From positions 2,542,001 to 2,606,000 of the forward strand of contig JAEBUN010000003.1 in NCBI GenBank assembly GCA_023014365.1: a stretch of 64,000 bases of DNA. Direction: 5' to 3'. Position numbers and translations under genes: made by a program. A model generated the notes under the pieces. That model had not been told where the DNA came from. It did no database searches and worked only from the letters and a program-made list of their open reading frames with translations. Of the stretch, positions 1-12,010 are shown in pieces. Every line of letters starts with the position of its first letter. Positions within the stretch are counted from its first letter, which is position 1. This DNA is from Lepiota brunneoincarnata. Taxonomy: Eukaryota; Basidiomycota; Agaricomycetes; Agaricales; Agaricaceae.

Positions 1-95
1 GAAACGTCCATTGATTATGCCCCGTATACGCATTGAAATGATAATTGATACATACAACATGGGTATCAGAGGAATAATGAAATTGGTTTTTATTT

Positions 96-1018
96 TTATC
101 TGATGAGTTTATCCTCCCACAAGCGCCCAATTTCCCCTTCTATACCTTTTGTCAAGGCTTCGACGAGCTTCCAGAGATCTTGTGCTACTACGTCCCTGTC
201 GCGACCGGCATCGATAACGACCCACCTGGGTCCTCCGCCGGTAGTGGTGGCGGTAGACATTTCCGCTCCGAGCCGGCGAAATACCTCGCGTACCCGTTTT
301 TGCATTTCTTCCTTTTCGTAACGTTCCTCGCCATACCCACCTCTGAGCTTAGCTTGCTCTGGTGTGATGTCGAGAAAGATGGTGAGATCTGGTGCGGGGA
401 GGGAGATATCTGGTGCTCGGCACCATGGTAGAGCGTCGCCACCGGCACTGCCGTTTGGGAGGGGGGGGAGGAAGGGAAAGGTGGATGCGAGGGAGGGTTT
501 TGCGGCGGAGAAGGCGATGCCGGAGAAGGCGTAGCGGTCGCAGAGGACGGTTGTGCCCGAGTTGAGGAGGGTGGTGATAGTTGATCTGAGGGGCATAGGG
601 GCATCAGTGCGTATTGTGGGTGTGTGTGTGTGTGTGTGCATAAGTAAAGATTGATGACGAGAGTGTACGCGGGTTGATTGATTGGGATGATAGGGTATGT
701 GCTTGTAAGTGTACTTACGCGAGTTCCCAGCGGTTGGCGGAGAAAAGGAGGTGGATTGCGTGGTCGTCCAGGTCGGATTGAGAGCGGAGGTATGAGTCGA
801 TTGTTTTACCGATGGGTGTTGTGCGATCTGTTGGGTTGTGAAGTGTTTAAGAGATGGATGCGTGGAGGGAGGGGGGGAGCAGAGCGCTTACCGGGGAATT
901 TAAGGAGTTTTGTGGGAATGTTGCATGATTCGAGGCGCGCGTGGAGGAGTGCTGTTTGTGTTGTTTTGCCGGAACGGTCGAGTCCCTCGATGACGATGAA
1001 GGGAGCACGTTGGAGCAT
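96..1018 (-). CDS. CDC8: Thymidylate kinase (dTMP kinase), three exons
   Basis: Phosphorylates dTMP to dTDP with ATP in dTTP synthesis. Exons on the minus strand are 1018-892, 827-719 and 585-96. Both introns have GT-AG ends and the joins keep frame: the first creates the Asp of FPDRTT, the second the Ala after NRWEL. The first exon opens with the P-loop GLDRSGKTTQ. The third holds the DRY box (LCDRYAFSGIAFSAAK) and the lid region RGGYGEERYE, so all catalytic landmarks of eukaryotic TMP kinases are present. The start at 1018 gives the usual short N-terminus. An insertion rich in Pro and Gly after AFSAAK lengthens the region before the WCRAPD motif. The next gene starts only 68 bases away in the opposite direction. 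A (GT)n run lies inside intron 2. Confidence 0.93.
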
Positions 1019-1086
1019 TGTTATATGGGAGAGAAAGAGAGGGGGGAGATTTAAGAGTCACGTGTGTGGCTTACCCCCTATCTACG
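1019..1086. promoter_or_regulatory. 68-bp divergent promoter with an E-box
   Basis: This is all the DNA between the start codons of thymidylate kinase and the PARG-like gene. It contains a palindromic CACGTG (1059-1064), the core site of bHLH factors, and a purine run. No clear TATA box is seen. Shared control of the two genes is an inference from the spacing. Confidence 0.5.
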
Positions 1087-2080
1087 ATGAAGGCGCTCAG
1101 ATCAACATTCCTGCGTTCAACCACGCCGACTGCTAGGACTGTCGAAGGGAGGCGGGAGATCGCAAAACATACTCTCGAAATCACACCGTCAATTATCAAA
1201 GAACATGCTGCGCAGGGGGCAACACAGGACTCGGTTTTTTACCCCCATCAAATCCCTGCTCTCAAGCCCCAAGACCCAAGGGATGCGGCACCCATTTTGG
1301 TAGTCAACAGCGATGCATTCATCGCCGCTCGCAAGCTATTTGACGAATACTCGTCAGATGCGAGCGTAAACGTTGCTGTACTCAACTTGGCGAGTGATGA
1401 AAGACCCGCGGGAGGCTGGTTGTCCAGTCTCTCGAGGACACAAGTACGTCGATCGATAGCGGTCCTCGTAGTTTTCGCTTTATTGATTTAGAAGAACGCA
1501 AGGAAGAAGCGCTGTGTTACTCTTCAACCCTGTACGCAACTCTTAAACCCTCGTATTACCCCTGGCCGAATCTCGGACCCGGTTCCATAGCGGGCGTGTT
1601 CTCTCCAGGCGTGGTGATTATCAAAGACGACCTTGATCACGACTGCGTACAGCTACCAAAAGACAAGAGGAGGCTCGTATCGGTTATTACCGTCGCAGCG
1701 CCTCGATGGCCCGAGTTGACTGAAAATGGAGAGAGGTTTGCGAGGGAGGAGGAGTTGGAGGATTTGAGAGGGAAGATTAGGCTTGTGTATAGGCTGGCTG
1801 GGCAGCACAACCAGCGCTATCTTGTCCTTGGTGTGTCTCTTTCTTTTGTTGAATGTGCAGGCGGAGTTGGACTGATTGAGGCTTTTTTTTGTATGTAGGC
1901 GCGATGGGGTGTGGAGCTTATGCGTGCCCGCCGAAGCAGGTTGCTGAGGAAATGAAGGCTATTCTGCTTGATGATGAATTTAAGAACCATTTCAAGCGTG
2001 TTGTGTTTGCGGTGTATAGTAAAGGTAGTGGAGGGAACTTTGCGGTGTTCAGAGATGTATTCAAAGATGTGTGTGTGTAG
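1087..2080 (+). CDS. Microbial-type PARG-like protein (TIGR02452/DUF2263 family)
   Basis: Predicted ADP-ribose-processing enzyme of the microbial poly(ADP-ribose) glycohydrolase family. Exons are 1087-1443, 1503-1830 and 1899-2080. Introns run GTACGT to CAAG and GTGTGT to GTAG, and the spliced frame is 288 residues. Intron 1 falls inside the signature: AGGWLSSLSRTQ ends exon 1 and EEALCYSS opens exon 2, giving the Gly-rich stretch plus QEE that carries the catalytic glutamate in this family. Further family motifs are SPGVVIIKDD, VAAPRWPEL and VLGAMGCGAYACPP near the C-terminus. The physiological substrate cannot be read from the sequence. It is convergent with the zinc-finger gene on the other strand. 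Confidence 0.86.
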
Positions 2081-2421
2081 GGAGCATTGAATGGGAATTG
2101 AACTGTTCTGTGGATGCGATGGCCCATGCCTCAGCCGGCAATCGTTGATAGAGTGTGGTACATCAAAAGACCGGTCTCAAGGATGTGCATTGGTAGTGTT
2201 GGAATTCGGAGAAGCATATTCTGGATGAGTAGGACAGTTCTGCGGCGATGAGCATTACGATAATGATATTGTCGCCATGCGAATAGTCTAAAGGCGAGGT
2301 TCATGGTAGCCGAGTGCGAAAATGAAGGGTAATGAGTCAAGCGCTCTATGGCCAACGTTCCAGTCAGTTGTGGACGATAAGGTAAGAAGTCTGGGCCGCA
2401 CATGATACAGGATACAAATTT

Positions 2422-3009
2422 TCATCCCAGCATCGTAGCCCCCATCTCAACATCCATCCCACCTCCTCGTATTGGTCGTTTCCCCTCCCTCCCTAATCCG
2501 GCAGCTCTTTCGGATTCTTCAATGGTATAAGGCTCTTCCATAAGTTGTTTGCAGCGTCGTTTATGGACCTTACTCCGCCAATGTGATTTGAGTGCTTTAT
2601 CGGTTTCGTAATATCTAAGAGAACACGGGCGATGAGTGAGTGAGATATAGGATGGGGGCTGGGGAAGGGTGGTGAATGATCTGACTGACTTTGCACACTC
2701 GACACAATAATGTTGCGCCAAGCCTGGTTTTTCGTAGTCGATAGGTTGTGCTTCTAGAGCAGCCCTGTTCTGGCAACAAGGAATTTCCGTTAGCGAGCAT
2801 ATTTCAAGCAGAAGTCCAGTGTGTTGTATGCACTTTTGGGTCCATATCGATTAGTTGGATCTGGTCGAGATCTTTTGTCCGAGCCTAAACGTGTAGTTTG
2901 AGCTTATGTATTCAAGGGGGGACGAGAAATCAACACCCACTCTTGTTCTTGAAGCTCTGTGCACGTCGCGTTGGGCATGGTGGGTTCTGGATCCGCGTAG
3001 ACGACCCAT
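2422..3009 (-). CDS. BUD20: BUD20/ZNF593-type C2H2 zinc finger protein, four exons
   Basis: Small nucleolar/shuttling zinc-finger protein; family members take part in 60S subunit maturation and export. Exons on the minus strand are 3009-2941, 2884-2834, 2769-2690 and 2614-2422, with 56-75 base introns and in-frame joins, giving 130 residues. Exon 1 is basic ([18 protein letters not shown]). Exon 2 holds the conserved [14 protein letters not shown]. Exons 3 and 4 form one C2H2 finger, YCVECAK then [20 protein letters not shown], with the second Cys and first His in different exons. [14 protein letters not shown] follows, as in BUD20. The C-terminus is short. It is divergent from the heme gene (295 bases between start codons). 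Confidence 0.88.
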
Positions 3010-3304
3010 TGGTAGGACGAAAAAATAGAGACGGGAGGGGTCGTGACTGTCACACCACTCGCCAGCAAGCAAATATTCATCTGCGAAGCTTCGCTCCTTC
3101 GAAACTGGGGGGGGCACTTGGCTTTGGGCCAGGCCCCCCAGAAAAGAACTACTAGGGGCATTGCGCCCCTTTTTCTAGGTACCAAATGTCTCGTAACCGA
3201 GTAAAAGGGAGATGGGTCGAGCTCTATCCGGACCGTGACTCGGCCCGTCCAGAGCAGCCAGTTCTCTCTCATAACGCTCAGCTTGTTGCACTCGGACCAC
3301 TCCA

Positions 3305-4400
<1,096 letters not shown>

Positions 4401-5060
4401 GGGCCGACTGTTGATTAAATCAAGATGTAGAGTATAGCTTGGAAGACTAAAAGCGAATAGTTTGCTGTATTGAGTTATCATCGTGTACCCTTTTTTTTTT
4501 TTTGCATGACGATGAGTGAGAGCGAAAACATGGGAGAGATCTTGTGTTCACAGATGTCGGAAGTTAACAGCACCGACACTTAATCCACGACTGGAAAACG
4601 CTCTTTTCCACAGTATACTGGAAATTGGCACCGTTGCTATCTATTGGCATCAGCCTGAATCTACGCGTCTCGGGCAGGAACGACTAGAAGCCTCAACTAA
4701 CTTAGACCTAACATAGCTGGATAAGAAGTGCGTCCCATGGGTATGCGTAGCCGGACACCATTTCCCCCCTGGCACCAGAAGTGTTGCTACTTGCATTCGC
4801 CGACAAGCCATGAGCGAGCAGTGACGAGGCTAGCATATACCGCGATTTGCAGAGAAGGGCGACATTCCATCTGTTCGCACTCACAATAAAACACTTACTA
4901 TCACATCACCATATCTCAATGGATCGACGATGCTAGACCGTAGTGAGCCTCGTCACTCCAAGGATACGCACGTCAATGACGTATTGGCCCATGACATAGT
5001 TAAAAGCCATCCTCGGTTAGCATCAGACTAAGCCGAACGACTATCGTGATCATCCAGTAG
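4401..5060. other. No gene recognised
   Basis: A T-run lies near 4491-4503. No frame shows family motifs. The stretch lies past the catalytic part of the fungalysin relic and may hold its unrecognisable 3' exons. Confidence 0.5.
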
Positions 5061-5069
5061 TGGGTGACC

Positions 5070-6360
5070 TTATTATCAATCGTACCTTCGCCCATTCCGG
5101 TAGCCTCGGTGGACTGCAAGCAACGGCTGGTGCCTCCACCAGTCATCCTGTTCGTGACACCATGGGTATTTCATGAACCACGATATCGTTCTCTAGATCA
5201 CCATCATGTTGAGGCTATAGGAAGGCATATCAGGAAGGCGACGGCCAAAAGGCAACGATGGATACTTACAGTAGTGTGGATACATAAAAACACACTCATC
5301 ATACCGGATTGACCACTCGATTTCGGCTTCGGTCCACGAGTAAGCTCAAAAGAACCCTCCTCGGGCGGTGTAGCGAAGAGGGCATTGCTGACGCCGGAAC
5401 TGTCTTGAATGGAGATCACGATACAGTCGCCCCCCCCCCCCAGGGGTAGGTCGAAACTGCAAAACCGGGGGTTGAAAATGGTCCGAGGAAGTGGTCGAAC
5501 ATCATTATGAATATATGCTAGCATAAGGCTCTATACCTCAGCGAAACTATAGTTGAAGGCACTAGAATCAGATAACGGGTCGTCTCGCGAGAAAAACTAG
5601 CGATGCACTTACTGGTATGTGAAATCACGGACGAACGAACATCCACTAGGGTATGGTATGCGCGATGTTAAGGTTGGCTTGAACAGTGAGCTCTTGGGAG
5701 GAAATTAGGGACATAGCTGAAGACGAGCCCGCTTGCCGTTTGCGGGGGCGGTGGAACTCTCGGTACCTTTGAATGCGATAACATTGTTGCACTAGAGAAG
5801 TATATGAACCGTGATACAAGTTTTCCCTGAGTGCTTCAACCCACGACGTATCACTATTGATTAGAGCTCACAGGGCTAGACCGTTGGTATAGGTTATACT
5901 TACGCTGGCTGTACTTGGACAGGTTGAATTTGGAAGCCGCCTCATTCCAGTGGCGAGGCACCAAGGTTCGCGGGATAAACGGGGAGTTCTAAGCCTTAGG
6001 TTGGGTCCTCCTTATGATTTGGCAGGACGCGGATAGAAAACGTTAGCGCCTTGGCCACCTTTACCAGTAGTAGTCAAAGACTTGTTTGTGCTTTGGCAAC
6101 GAAGCCAGTGAATGAGGTGACTTGACCAGAGTGAGCGTCGACAAATGCTTCAAACAAAGTTCTAGTCTTGTCGTTCTGGGTTCTGAACAGCGTGCGTCAG
6201 CGCGACAGAGTGATCATCCTTGACCAGGAATTCGATCGTGGTGGGTGGTTGTTGAGGTTTCCACCTAGGGTTCTTCTCAGTAGAAGCGATGGCCTGCGCA
6301 ACGATGATGTTTGGGGTTGACGAAGCAAGATTCTCTGTTGGATTCTTACAAGCCAACGGA
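5070..6360 (-). pseudogene. Fungalysin (M36 metalloprotease) relic
   Basis: Secreted Zn-metalloproteases of this family have an FTP/PepSY propeptide and an HEXXH catalytic domain. Pieces recognised on the minus strand are: propeptide (6356-6080) with PTTIEFLVKDDHSVALTHAV and, in another frame, FEAFVDAHSGQVTSFTGFVAKA; catalytic N-part (about 5500-5240) with ISIQDSSGVSNALFATPPEE; and the active-site region (about 5200-5075) with DLENDIVVHE followed in a shifted frame by NRMTGGGTSRCLQSTEATGMGEG. The break falls inside HEXXH: bases are lost after VVHE, so the second zinc His is out of frame. Frameshifts in both propeptide and catalytic parts, with no clear mature N-terminus between them, make this a dead gene. 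Confidence 0.75.
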
Positions 6361-6831
6361 CAGTCGACGCGATGTCGGCTGGATTCTTTAGTTAGTGTTT
6401 TATTTAGATACGGACCTTATTCGTGCAAATCGCGATCTCGCGATTTGTTTACTGTTTCATTTCTATTGCTATTCAGTAGAACTTCGGTTACCTGGTATGC
6501 GGACACGTAGCTAGGCTTTCCTCAGTACTCGTGCATACGACGAGTGACTGAGACATTTATTCTTACACATAACTGGCAGAAGATATACAACATTAGATAT
6601 GACGTGTTGATGAGGGCCACGGCCGACATGGATGGCCTCAGAGTCGTAAGGAGTCATGATCACGACGCTACTAGGTCGGTCGCGGGCCTCTGGATGAATC
6701 ACTAACATGGATATTGCAAGAGAACACTTTGAGGCTCTCTTGAATCATTATTTCTTGAATACACTATACATGTATATGGACTATCTGTTTTTCCAACCGC
6801 ATCATACCGCTACCTGTCTCCAATAAAAATC

Positions 6832-7501
6832 CTAGCGGCGACGTGGGAAGAACGGGCCCAGTGTCCACACTTGGTGAGTGTTGCCATCGGAGCACTGCCA
6901 AACTTGCACCTGATTTGCGTTCGAAAGATCTCCGTTGGGCAAATCAAGGCAAAGTCCTGGAGGTGTTAACCCGTCAGCACACTAGTAAATCACGATCAAG
7001 ACCCGTGGGTAGGGGCCCTCACTTACCCTGGTTGAAAAGAGCAATGCGGTTATCCGCGGTGAAGGACCAATCCTGTGCGGGAAGGTTATCGAAGCACGTC
7101 CAAATCTTCATTAGTGTGCCATTGGTGGGATCTTTGATGTGATATCATGATTAATTATTATATTTCTGGGGGGGGGAACGAAGGGGGTAAGACAAACCTG
7201 CGCCTGCATCAACGCAGAAGTTGGTATTCTCCAATTGGATAGTCACAGCTGCATTATCTGTGTTCCCTAGGATCCGCCACCGTTGGGCCGGTGTGCCATT
7301 GCAGTCGAAGCTGAGCTACGGTCAGGCACTGAAAAATTCGTCGAAAGGGACTACATACATCTGAACAGGAGTGCCGTCTGCTCGAACGTCGCCACGCACT
7401 TCGAGGCATTTGCTGGTGACTCCGTTTGGATGAATTGGAAATGCGACTTGACCGACGACAGAAGAAATAAAGGCAAGTCCGGAGAGATAGAAATATTTCA
7501 T
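6832..7501 (-). CDS. Secreted ricin B-type (beta-trefoil) lectin, copy 1
   Basis: Carbohydrate-binding beta-trefoil protein with no toxin A-chain. Exons on the minus strand are 7501-7359, 7310-7198, 7131-7027 and 6956-6832. All joins are in frame and the product is 161 residues. The N-terminus MKYFYLSGLAFISSVVGQ looks like a secretion signal. The beta-trefoil signature is seen as three QxW motifs (QRW, QDW, QVW), each near the end of a repeat, plus CLEVRG and CLDLPNGD. Exon boundaries and phases match copies 2 and 3 exactly. The C-terminus ends in a basic PRRR. Sugar specificity cannot be inferred. Confidence 0.88.
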
Positions 7502-8460
7502 AGTGAGTAGTTGATAGATAATGTTGTGTGGCTTTCACTGAAGGGCGCGACTCCGATGAAAAATTGGTAAAACCTACACCCCCCCTATTTGTACTCTTTG
7601 ACTCTCCAAAATACTCTGGCGTGATCCTGCCCAACGTTACTGTCGGCCTCATTACAGCACTCTCCTGACGGTTGAATACCGAGCAGCACGGCACAAAGGA
7701 AGCGAGGAAGCATACGATACCATGTGATGCCTAAGTTTGTCCTCCCCGACGGCGGCTTTCTCTCACAATGCTGAAAATATGCGGTTCACTGGCAGTTGAT
7801 CCTATGAGAGCGAAATAGGAGACGCATCATCATCATGAGGATCATGGGGCCGGTGGCGGACGCGGGCCGAAAATAACTAGGTAATTACGGGTCTCGGTAA
7901 GCGACTGCAATGCGATTAGAGCACGCGAGTCTCATTCGGGTTTATTATGCTTGCATATGTCTCTGGTTATCCTATCACGCGCGGGTCTTGGTCATGAAGG
8001 AATGACCCAGTCGACAAATAGCTGACCGGCAAATTCCGCGCCTCGTTACATAGTTATCTTCGAGCCGCAATCCATCGGCTTTTGTGCTTAATCGGAGGCC
8101 TGGAAGAGTCACAGGACATGGGTTCGCTAGTCTAAGTATATACCATATCAGAAGTATCCTATAATCTTTGTCGACAATTCCCGTGCACTGACTTCTGCAG
8201 CGCTTGCCGCGCTCTGCGGGTGTTGGTCTGAAGTCACCGCTACTTCTTGTTCCGTACATCAGTTCCGGGGCTGGACCTGGCTGCTGTATGTCGAGTTATC
8301 GTTCGCCTCTCACCCTGGCACCTGGCACTAAGCCAGCGTGTCAGCGACTCCGGCTGGCTGCGTAGCGGTACTCAGGATCGTTTGCTGTCCCTCCGCACGA
8401 CACTGCATATATGTCCCCACCATGGGCACCCTTTGGGCGCTTGGTTACCGAGCGGCGCGG
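7502..8460. other. Upstream block of lectin copy 1, otherwise no gene
   Basis: The first 200 bases (about 7520-7710) share short blocks with the DNA upstream of lectin copy 2 and with 11,795-12,010: an ACTGAAGGGCGCGACTCCGA-type block, a TTTGTACTCTTTGA block and a CCGAGCAGCACGGCA-type block. They are probably promoter DNA duplicated with the genes. The rest has only short ORFs without recognisable motifs. Confidence 0.45.
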
Positions 8461-8462
8461 GA

Positions 8463-8670
8463 TGGCACACTTATGAAGTTTTCCCAACCTTCCGGCACAG
8501 GAATGATTCCTTTTCCCGGATCGCCGTATTGCTCTTTTCAATCGAGGTGAGTAGTGGGTTCCTCACGGCAAAATCAATATAGAATCTTCGTTGACGTGCT
8601 GAGCAGTAACACCCTAGGCCCTTTGCTTTGACTTGACCAACGGTGATCTTACAAACTCTACTTGACGTAG
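8463..8670 (+). pseudogene. Ricin-B lectin relic (exon 3 and start of exon 4)
   Basis: DNA-level match to lectin copy 3 on the same strand. CACACTTATGAAG, then ACCTTCCGGCACAG, then CGCCGTATTGCTCTTTTCAATC and a GTGAG donor follow exon 3. After an intron-sized gap, CTAGG with GACTTGACCAACGGTGATCT matches the start of exon 4. Both exon pieces have lost bases and carry stops, and no exon 1 or 2 is seen. It shows that the lectin family once had another member between the two minus-strand copies. Confidence 0.72.
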
Positions 8671-10434
8671 AGCTTTCGCAGGTGTTCTGTGACCAGATTT
8701 CTACTGGGTGGCATGTATACACTGTGCTAGTCTTATAGTGCTGTAGAGATTGTGAGTTCGGTTGCCCATGAAAACGGCAACCTCTCATCAATCTCTTGTG
8801 ATTTTAATTAACCGGATCGCTAACGGCGTTTGGAGTGCCTGTCGTCGAGCTACCCATCCGTATCTTGGACTAAGTATCTATTGATCTCCATTCCTCCCTC
8901 TTTTCAACCTTCCAGTTTTGAAATTTATGTTCAATTCTTCATTCCTGTCTCGTCTCGTTGTACCATGAATCTATTTCCTTCTCTTGTCCCTCTCTACATC
9001 TTGCACACTGTCATGGTAATGTACTTGTATTCTCTATATAATTAACCCCTGTTTCGTGTTTGTTTTAGGTTGTCTTACTGTACTTCACTTTTGCTTTTGA
9101 GATTGCTTCTTTTATCTTCTTCCTGCTCCGAAATATTCATCAAAAATCCATATTTTTTTTTCGTATTTAAGGTCTGTACAATCTGTAGTTAGAGACCAGT
9201 CAATTTACTGCCCATCTCCTGTATTCTAAATCATCTGAAATCGTTCTCATTAAATCTCAACTCTAAAGTCTTCCAAAATATCTTCTCTGCCTCATTTATC
9301 TCGAAATTACTGCTTGTTTCACCTTGTTCTTGCATCGCTTTGACTCTGTGGGCACTCCTGATCGGTCTTGAAGCCTAACGATTGTTGGACTCAATCGTGC
9401 TCGCATTTATTTCGTGTTTAGAAGGGTTAATTACTCTTCAGTGCATAACATAAGATACATAGGCAGATAAGATATCGCTAGTCCGGGTCATGGGAAGATC
9501 AATCGATACTTTGTCCCTCTTTCTATGTACTGTACAACTCCCCTAGCCGTAATTGTGCCCTCGCATCCCCTTCCGCTGGGTAGGGACACCCCTCGGGGAG
9601 CCCAGAGACTTGTTTCCAATCCAACTCGAATGGGAGCCAACGCGAGCGCACCTGAATGATACCCTTAGCTCCCACAGACTAGACGTGAGATTGCGGTCGC
9701 GCACATGGTTATCCTGCCTTCCGTAACGCGCCGGATCCCCATGTCCAACTGAACGCACCTAGTCGCACTGCATCGAGCCAAACCCCATTTGCCGACCCCC
9801 AACCATGCACATCCGCTCATATCCACCTGGAAAACCCCGTCTAAGGATGCCTAGCTTGACACGCCCACACTCTTTTCCCCAGCCAGGCGTCTCTGGGGAG
9901 GCCTGACTCGGTAGGCCTGCCCAGGCTACACAAATACGGCAACGGCCATCACATGCGCCCGGCTCTCTCTCCTGGACAGACAGGACACCTGCTACCAACT
10001 CTCGACACGCTAGGCCAGACACCACGACCGCAGGTGGCCTATATATCCAACCATTCCCATTCCTCTCTCTCACCTGGATACCCCAGCTCACCATCGACTC
10101 CTAACCGACTGGGTCAAGTGGCCCACGGGTTATAATGATTTACATGGATTCAGGGAAGTTGGGTACATTTTCTGACAGTACTTTCTGTGTTAGGCATATC
10201 GGCATGACTTTCCATTTAGCATTCACGTATTACGCGCTCTCGGCCTGCCAACGAGTAGCACGGATTAGCAGCGTGTCTTCGTAGCCAATTCTCAATACCT
10301 TATCTAGAGACTTCCAGAAATTTGATTAAAAATTGAACAATTATTATTATGAGCAGACTGGTGCATCGGAGAGATGAATCATTGACAAAATATTCGACTA
10401 ATCATCCAGGTGTATTGTCCTACTTCTACTTCTA
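8671..10434. other. No gene recognised
   Basis: The stretch 8,820-9,540 is AT-rich and T-rich on the plus strand, with short ORFs only. The stretch 9,540-10,140 is GC-richer and holds a 111-codon minus-strand ORF (9759-10094) with no family motif and no convincing exon partners. Nothing here can be supported as a gene. Confidence 0.5.
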
Positions 10435-11083
10435 CTAGCCATTACGAGGGCCAATGTTCCAAACCTGGTTAGCATTGCCGTCACTGCACTGCCAAACTTG
10501 CACCGGATTGGAGTTTGTAAGATCTCCATTGGGCAAGTCGAGGCAAAGTCCTAGGGAGTGCTGCTCATCAGCATACCAACCAATAGTAAGACTTTCCCCC
10601 CGCTCACCCTGGTTGTAAAGAGCAATGCGATGATCTGGGGTGAAGAACCAATCTTGTGCAGGAAGGTTTTCAAAACATTCCCAAATCTTCATGAGTGTGC
10701 CGTTGGTAGGGTCTTGGGGCGTGATATCATGATTAACTCTCTAAAGGCCCTTTTTTGGGAGGTGTTCAATTTACCTGAGCCTGCATCAAGGCAGAAGTTG
10801 GTGTTCGCCAGTTGGACAGTGAAGGCTGGATCATCTAAAAGGATCCACCATTGTTGTGCAGGTGAGCCATTGCAGTCGAAGCTGAGCTACAGTCAGCCAC
10901 CCAAAAAAAAAGACTCCAAAAAGGAACACACATCTGGACGGGAGTGCCATTCTCTAGAACACCACCGCGGACGTCGAGACATTTGTCAGTGGCTGTGTTT
11001 GGGTTAAGCGGAAATGGAACTTTGGGGGCTTGACCGAGAACAGAGGAAATCAAGGCAAATCCGGAGAGGTAGGAAACCTTCAT
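10435..11083 (-). CDS. Secreted ricin B-type (beta-trefoil) lectin, copy 2
   Basis: Carbohydrate-binding secreted lectin, paralogous to copies 1 and 3. Exons on the minus strand are 11083-10932, 10881-10775, 10712-10608 and 10550-10435. The product is 159 residues. The last intron (10551-10607) is a multiple of three without stops, so an unspliced reading would wrongly add 19 residues; its GTGAGC donor and CCTAG acceptor match the paralogs. The signal peptide is MKVSYLSGFALISSVLGQA. QxW motifs are QQW, QDW and QVW. Two repeats open with CLDVRG and CLDLPNGD. Confidence 0.9.
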
Positions 11084-11240
11084 GGTCGGATAATGAACAA
11101 TTGGTCGAGAATGAGGCTTTCACTGAATGGGCGTCAACTCCAATGAACAACAACCCAACATCGTCCCTTTATTTGTACCCTTTGAATGTCCATAAGGGTC
11201 TCCGGCGCTTCCGCACGACACTAGGCATCTGATCTCACCA
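11084..11240 (-). promoter_or_regulatory. Conserved upstream block of lectin copy 2
   Basis: Contains CTTTCACTGAATGGGCG, CTCCAATGAACAACAACCCA and TTTGTACCCTTTGA. The inverted counterparts lie upstream of copy 3 (12,790-12,860) and a looser version upstream of copy 1. Conservation outside the exons suggests a shared core promoter, though simple co-duplication of the flank is also possible. Confidence 0.45.
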
Positions 11241-11794
11241 CAGCAATGTTTGAGCGCTTGAGAACCGAGCGGTACGGCATGGGGACAAGGAAACCTACGC
11301 TATCATGTGGTGGCCGGACACTTATGTAGGTTTGTCCTTTCGGCGTTTGACTAATGGTGGCTTCCCTCGCAATGGTAAAGACACGCGGTAGCAGAACGAG
11401 AGAGAGAGTACCGATTGTTGATACTACAGAAGCGGTTTACACACCGAGGATACGTCATGATAAGCATCATGGCGCTGGTAGTGAACTGACCCAGTCGGTG
11501 CTAGTGCAGATTGACGAAGGATGCTCGGGCAGGGGTCTGCCTACAGATATTTGGATAGATCATAGGAAGGAGCATTGGAGGGTATGGTTTAAGGCACGAT
11601 GGTGAAGTATTGTACCACCACCTCCTTACCCCCCCTGGTGGTGTCATACACTGGGTACACATCTTGTTCAGCGGAAATTCAGTGATCAATCATCCAAAAA
11701 TGCACTATTTGCGTGAATCAGGCGTGGAAGATCATTAGGTTAGCAAAGGAATAACCTCGGGGTCCGGAGACGTAGAGGAAACCTCATAGTGGCA
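11241..11794. other. No gene recognised
   Basis: An 83-codon plus-strand ORF (11354-11605) has no recognisable motif. Scattered blocks resemble the far-upstream flank of lectin copy 1 (near 7,740-7,850), consistent with duplicated flanking DNA. Confidence 0.4.
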
Positions 11795-12010
11795 ACCAGT
11801 GGATGCGGCTCTCACTAAAGGGCACGACTCTGATGAACGAAAGCTCAGGCTGCTCTCTTTGCTTTCTTGAATCTCCAAAAGTCGTCTGACGCACATGACG
11901 CTGTTCTTAACTTCAGTACACACAGCAAAGTTTCGGCACTTGAACGCCCAATGACGCGGCACAAATAGGTAAGAAGATCTATGACACGTGTGATGCCACG
12001 GCATTCTACT
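11795..12010 (-). repeat. Orphan copy of the lectin upstream block
   Basis: Short blocks (CACTAAAGGGCACGACTCTGATGA, TGAATCTCCAAAA, GACGCGGCACAAA; each matched only in part) follow the order seen upstream of lectin copy 1. No lectin exons follow on the minus strand. It looks like the remains of a further family member whose coding part has been deleted. Confidence 0.4.

Noticed and set aside
8830..9045. 71-codon plus ORF
   Set aside because: AT-rich, hydrophobic by composition, no motif or exon partner.
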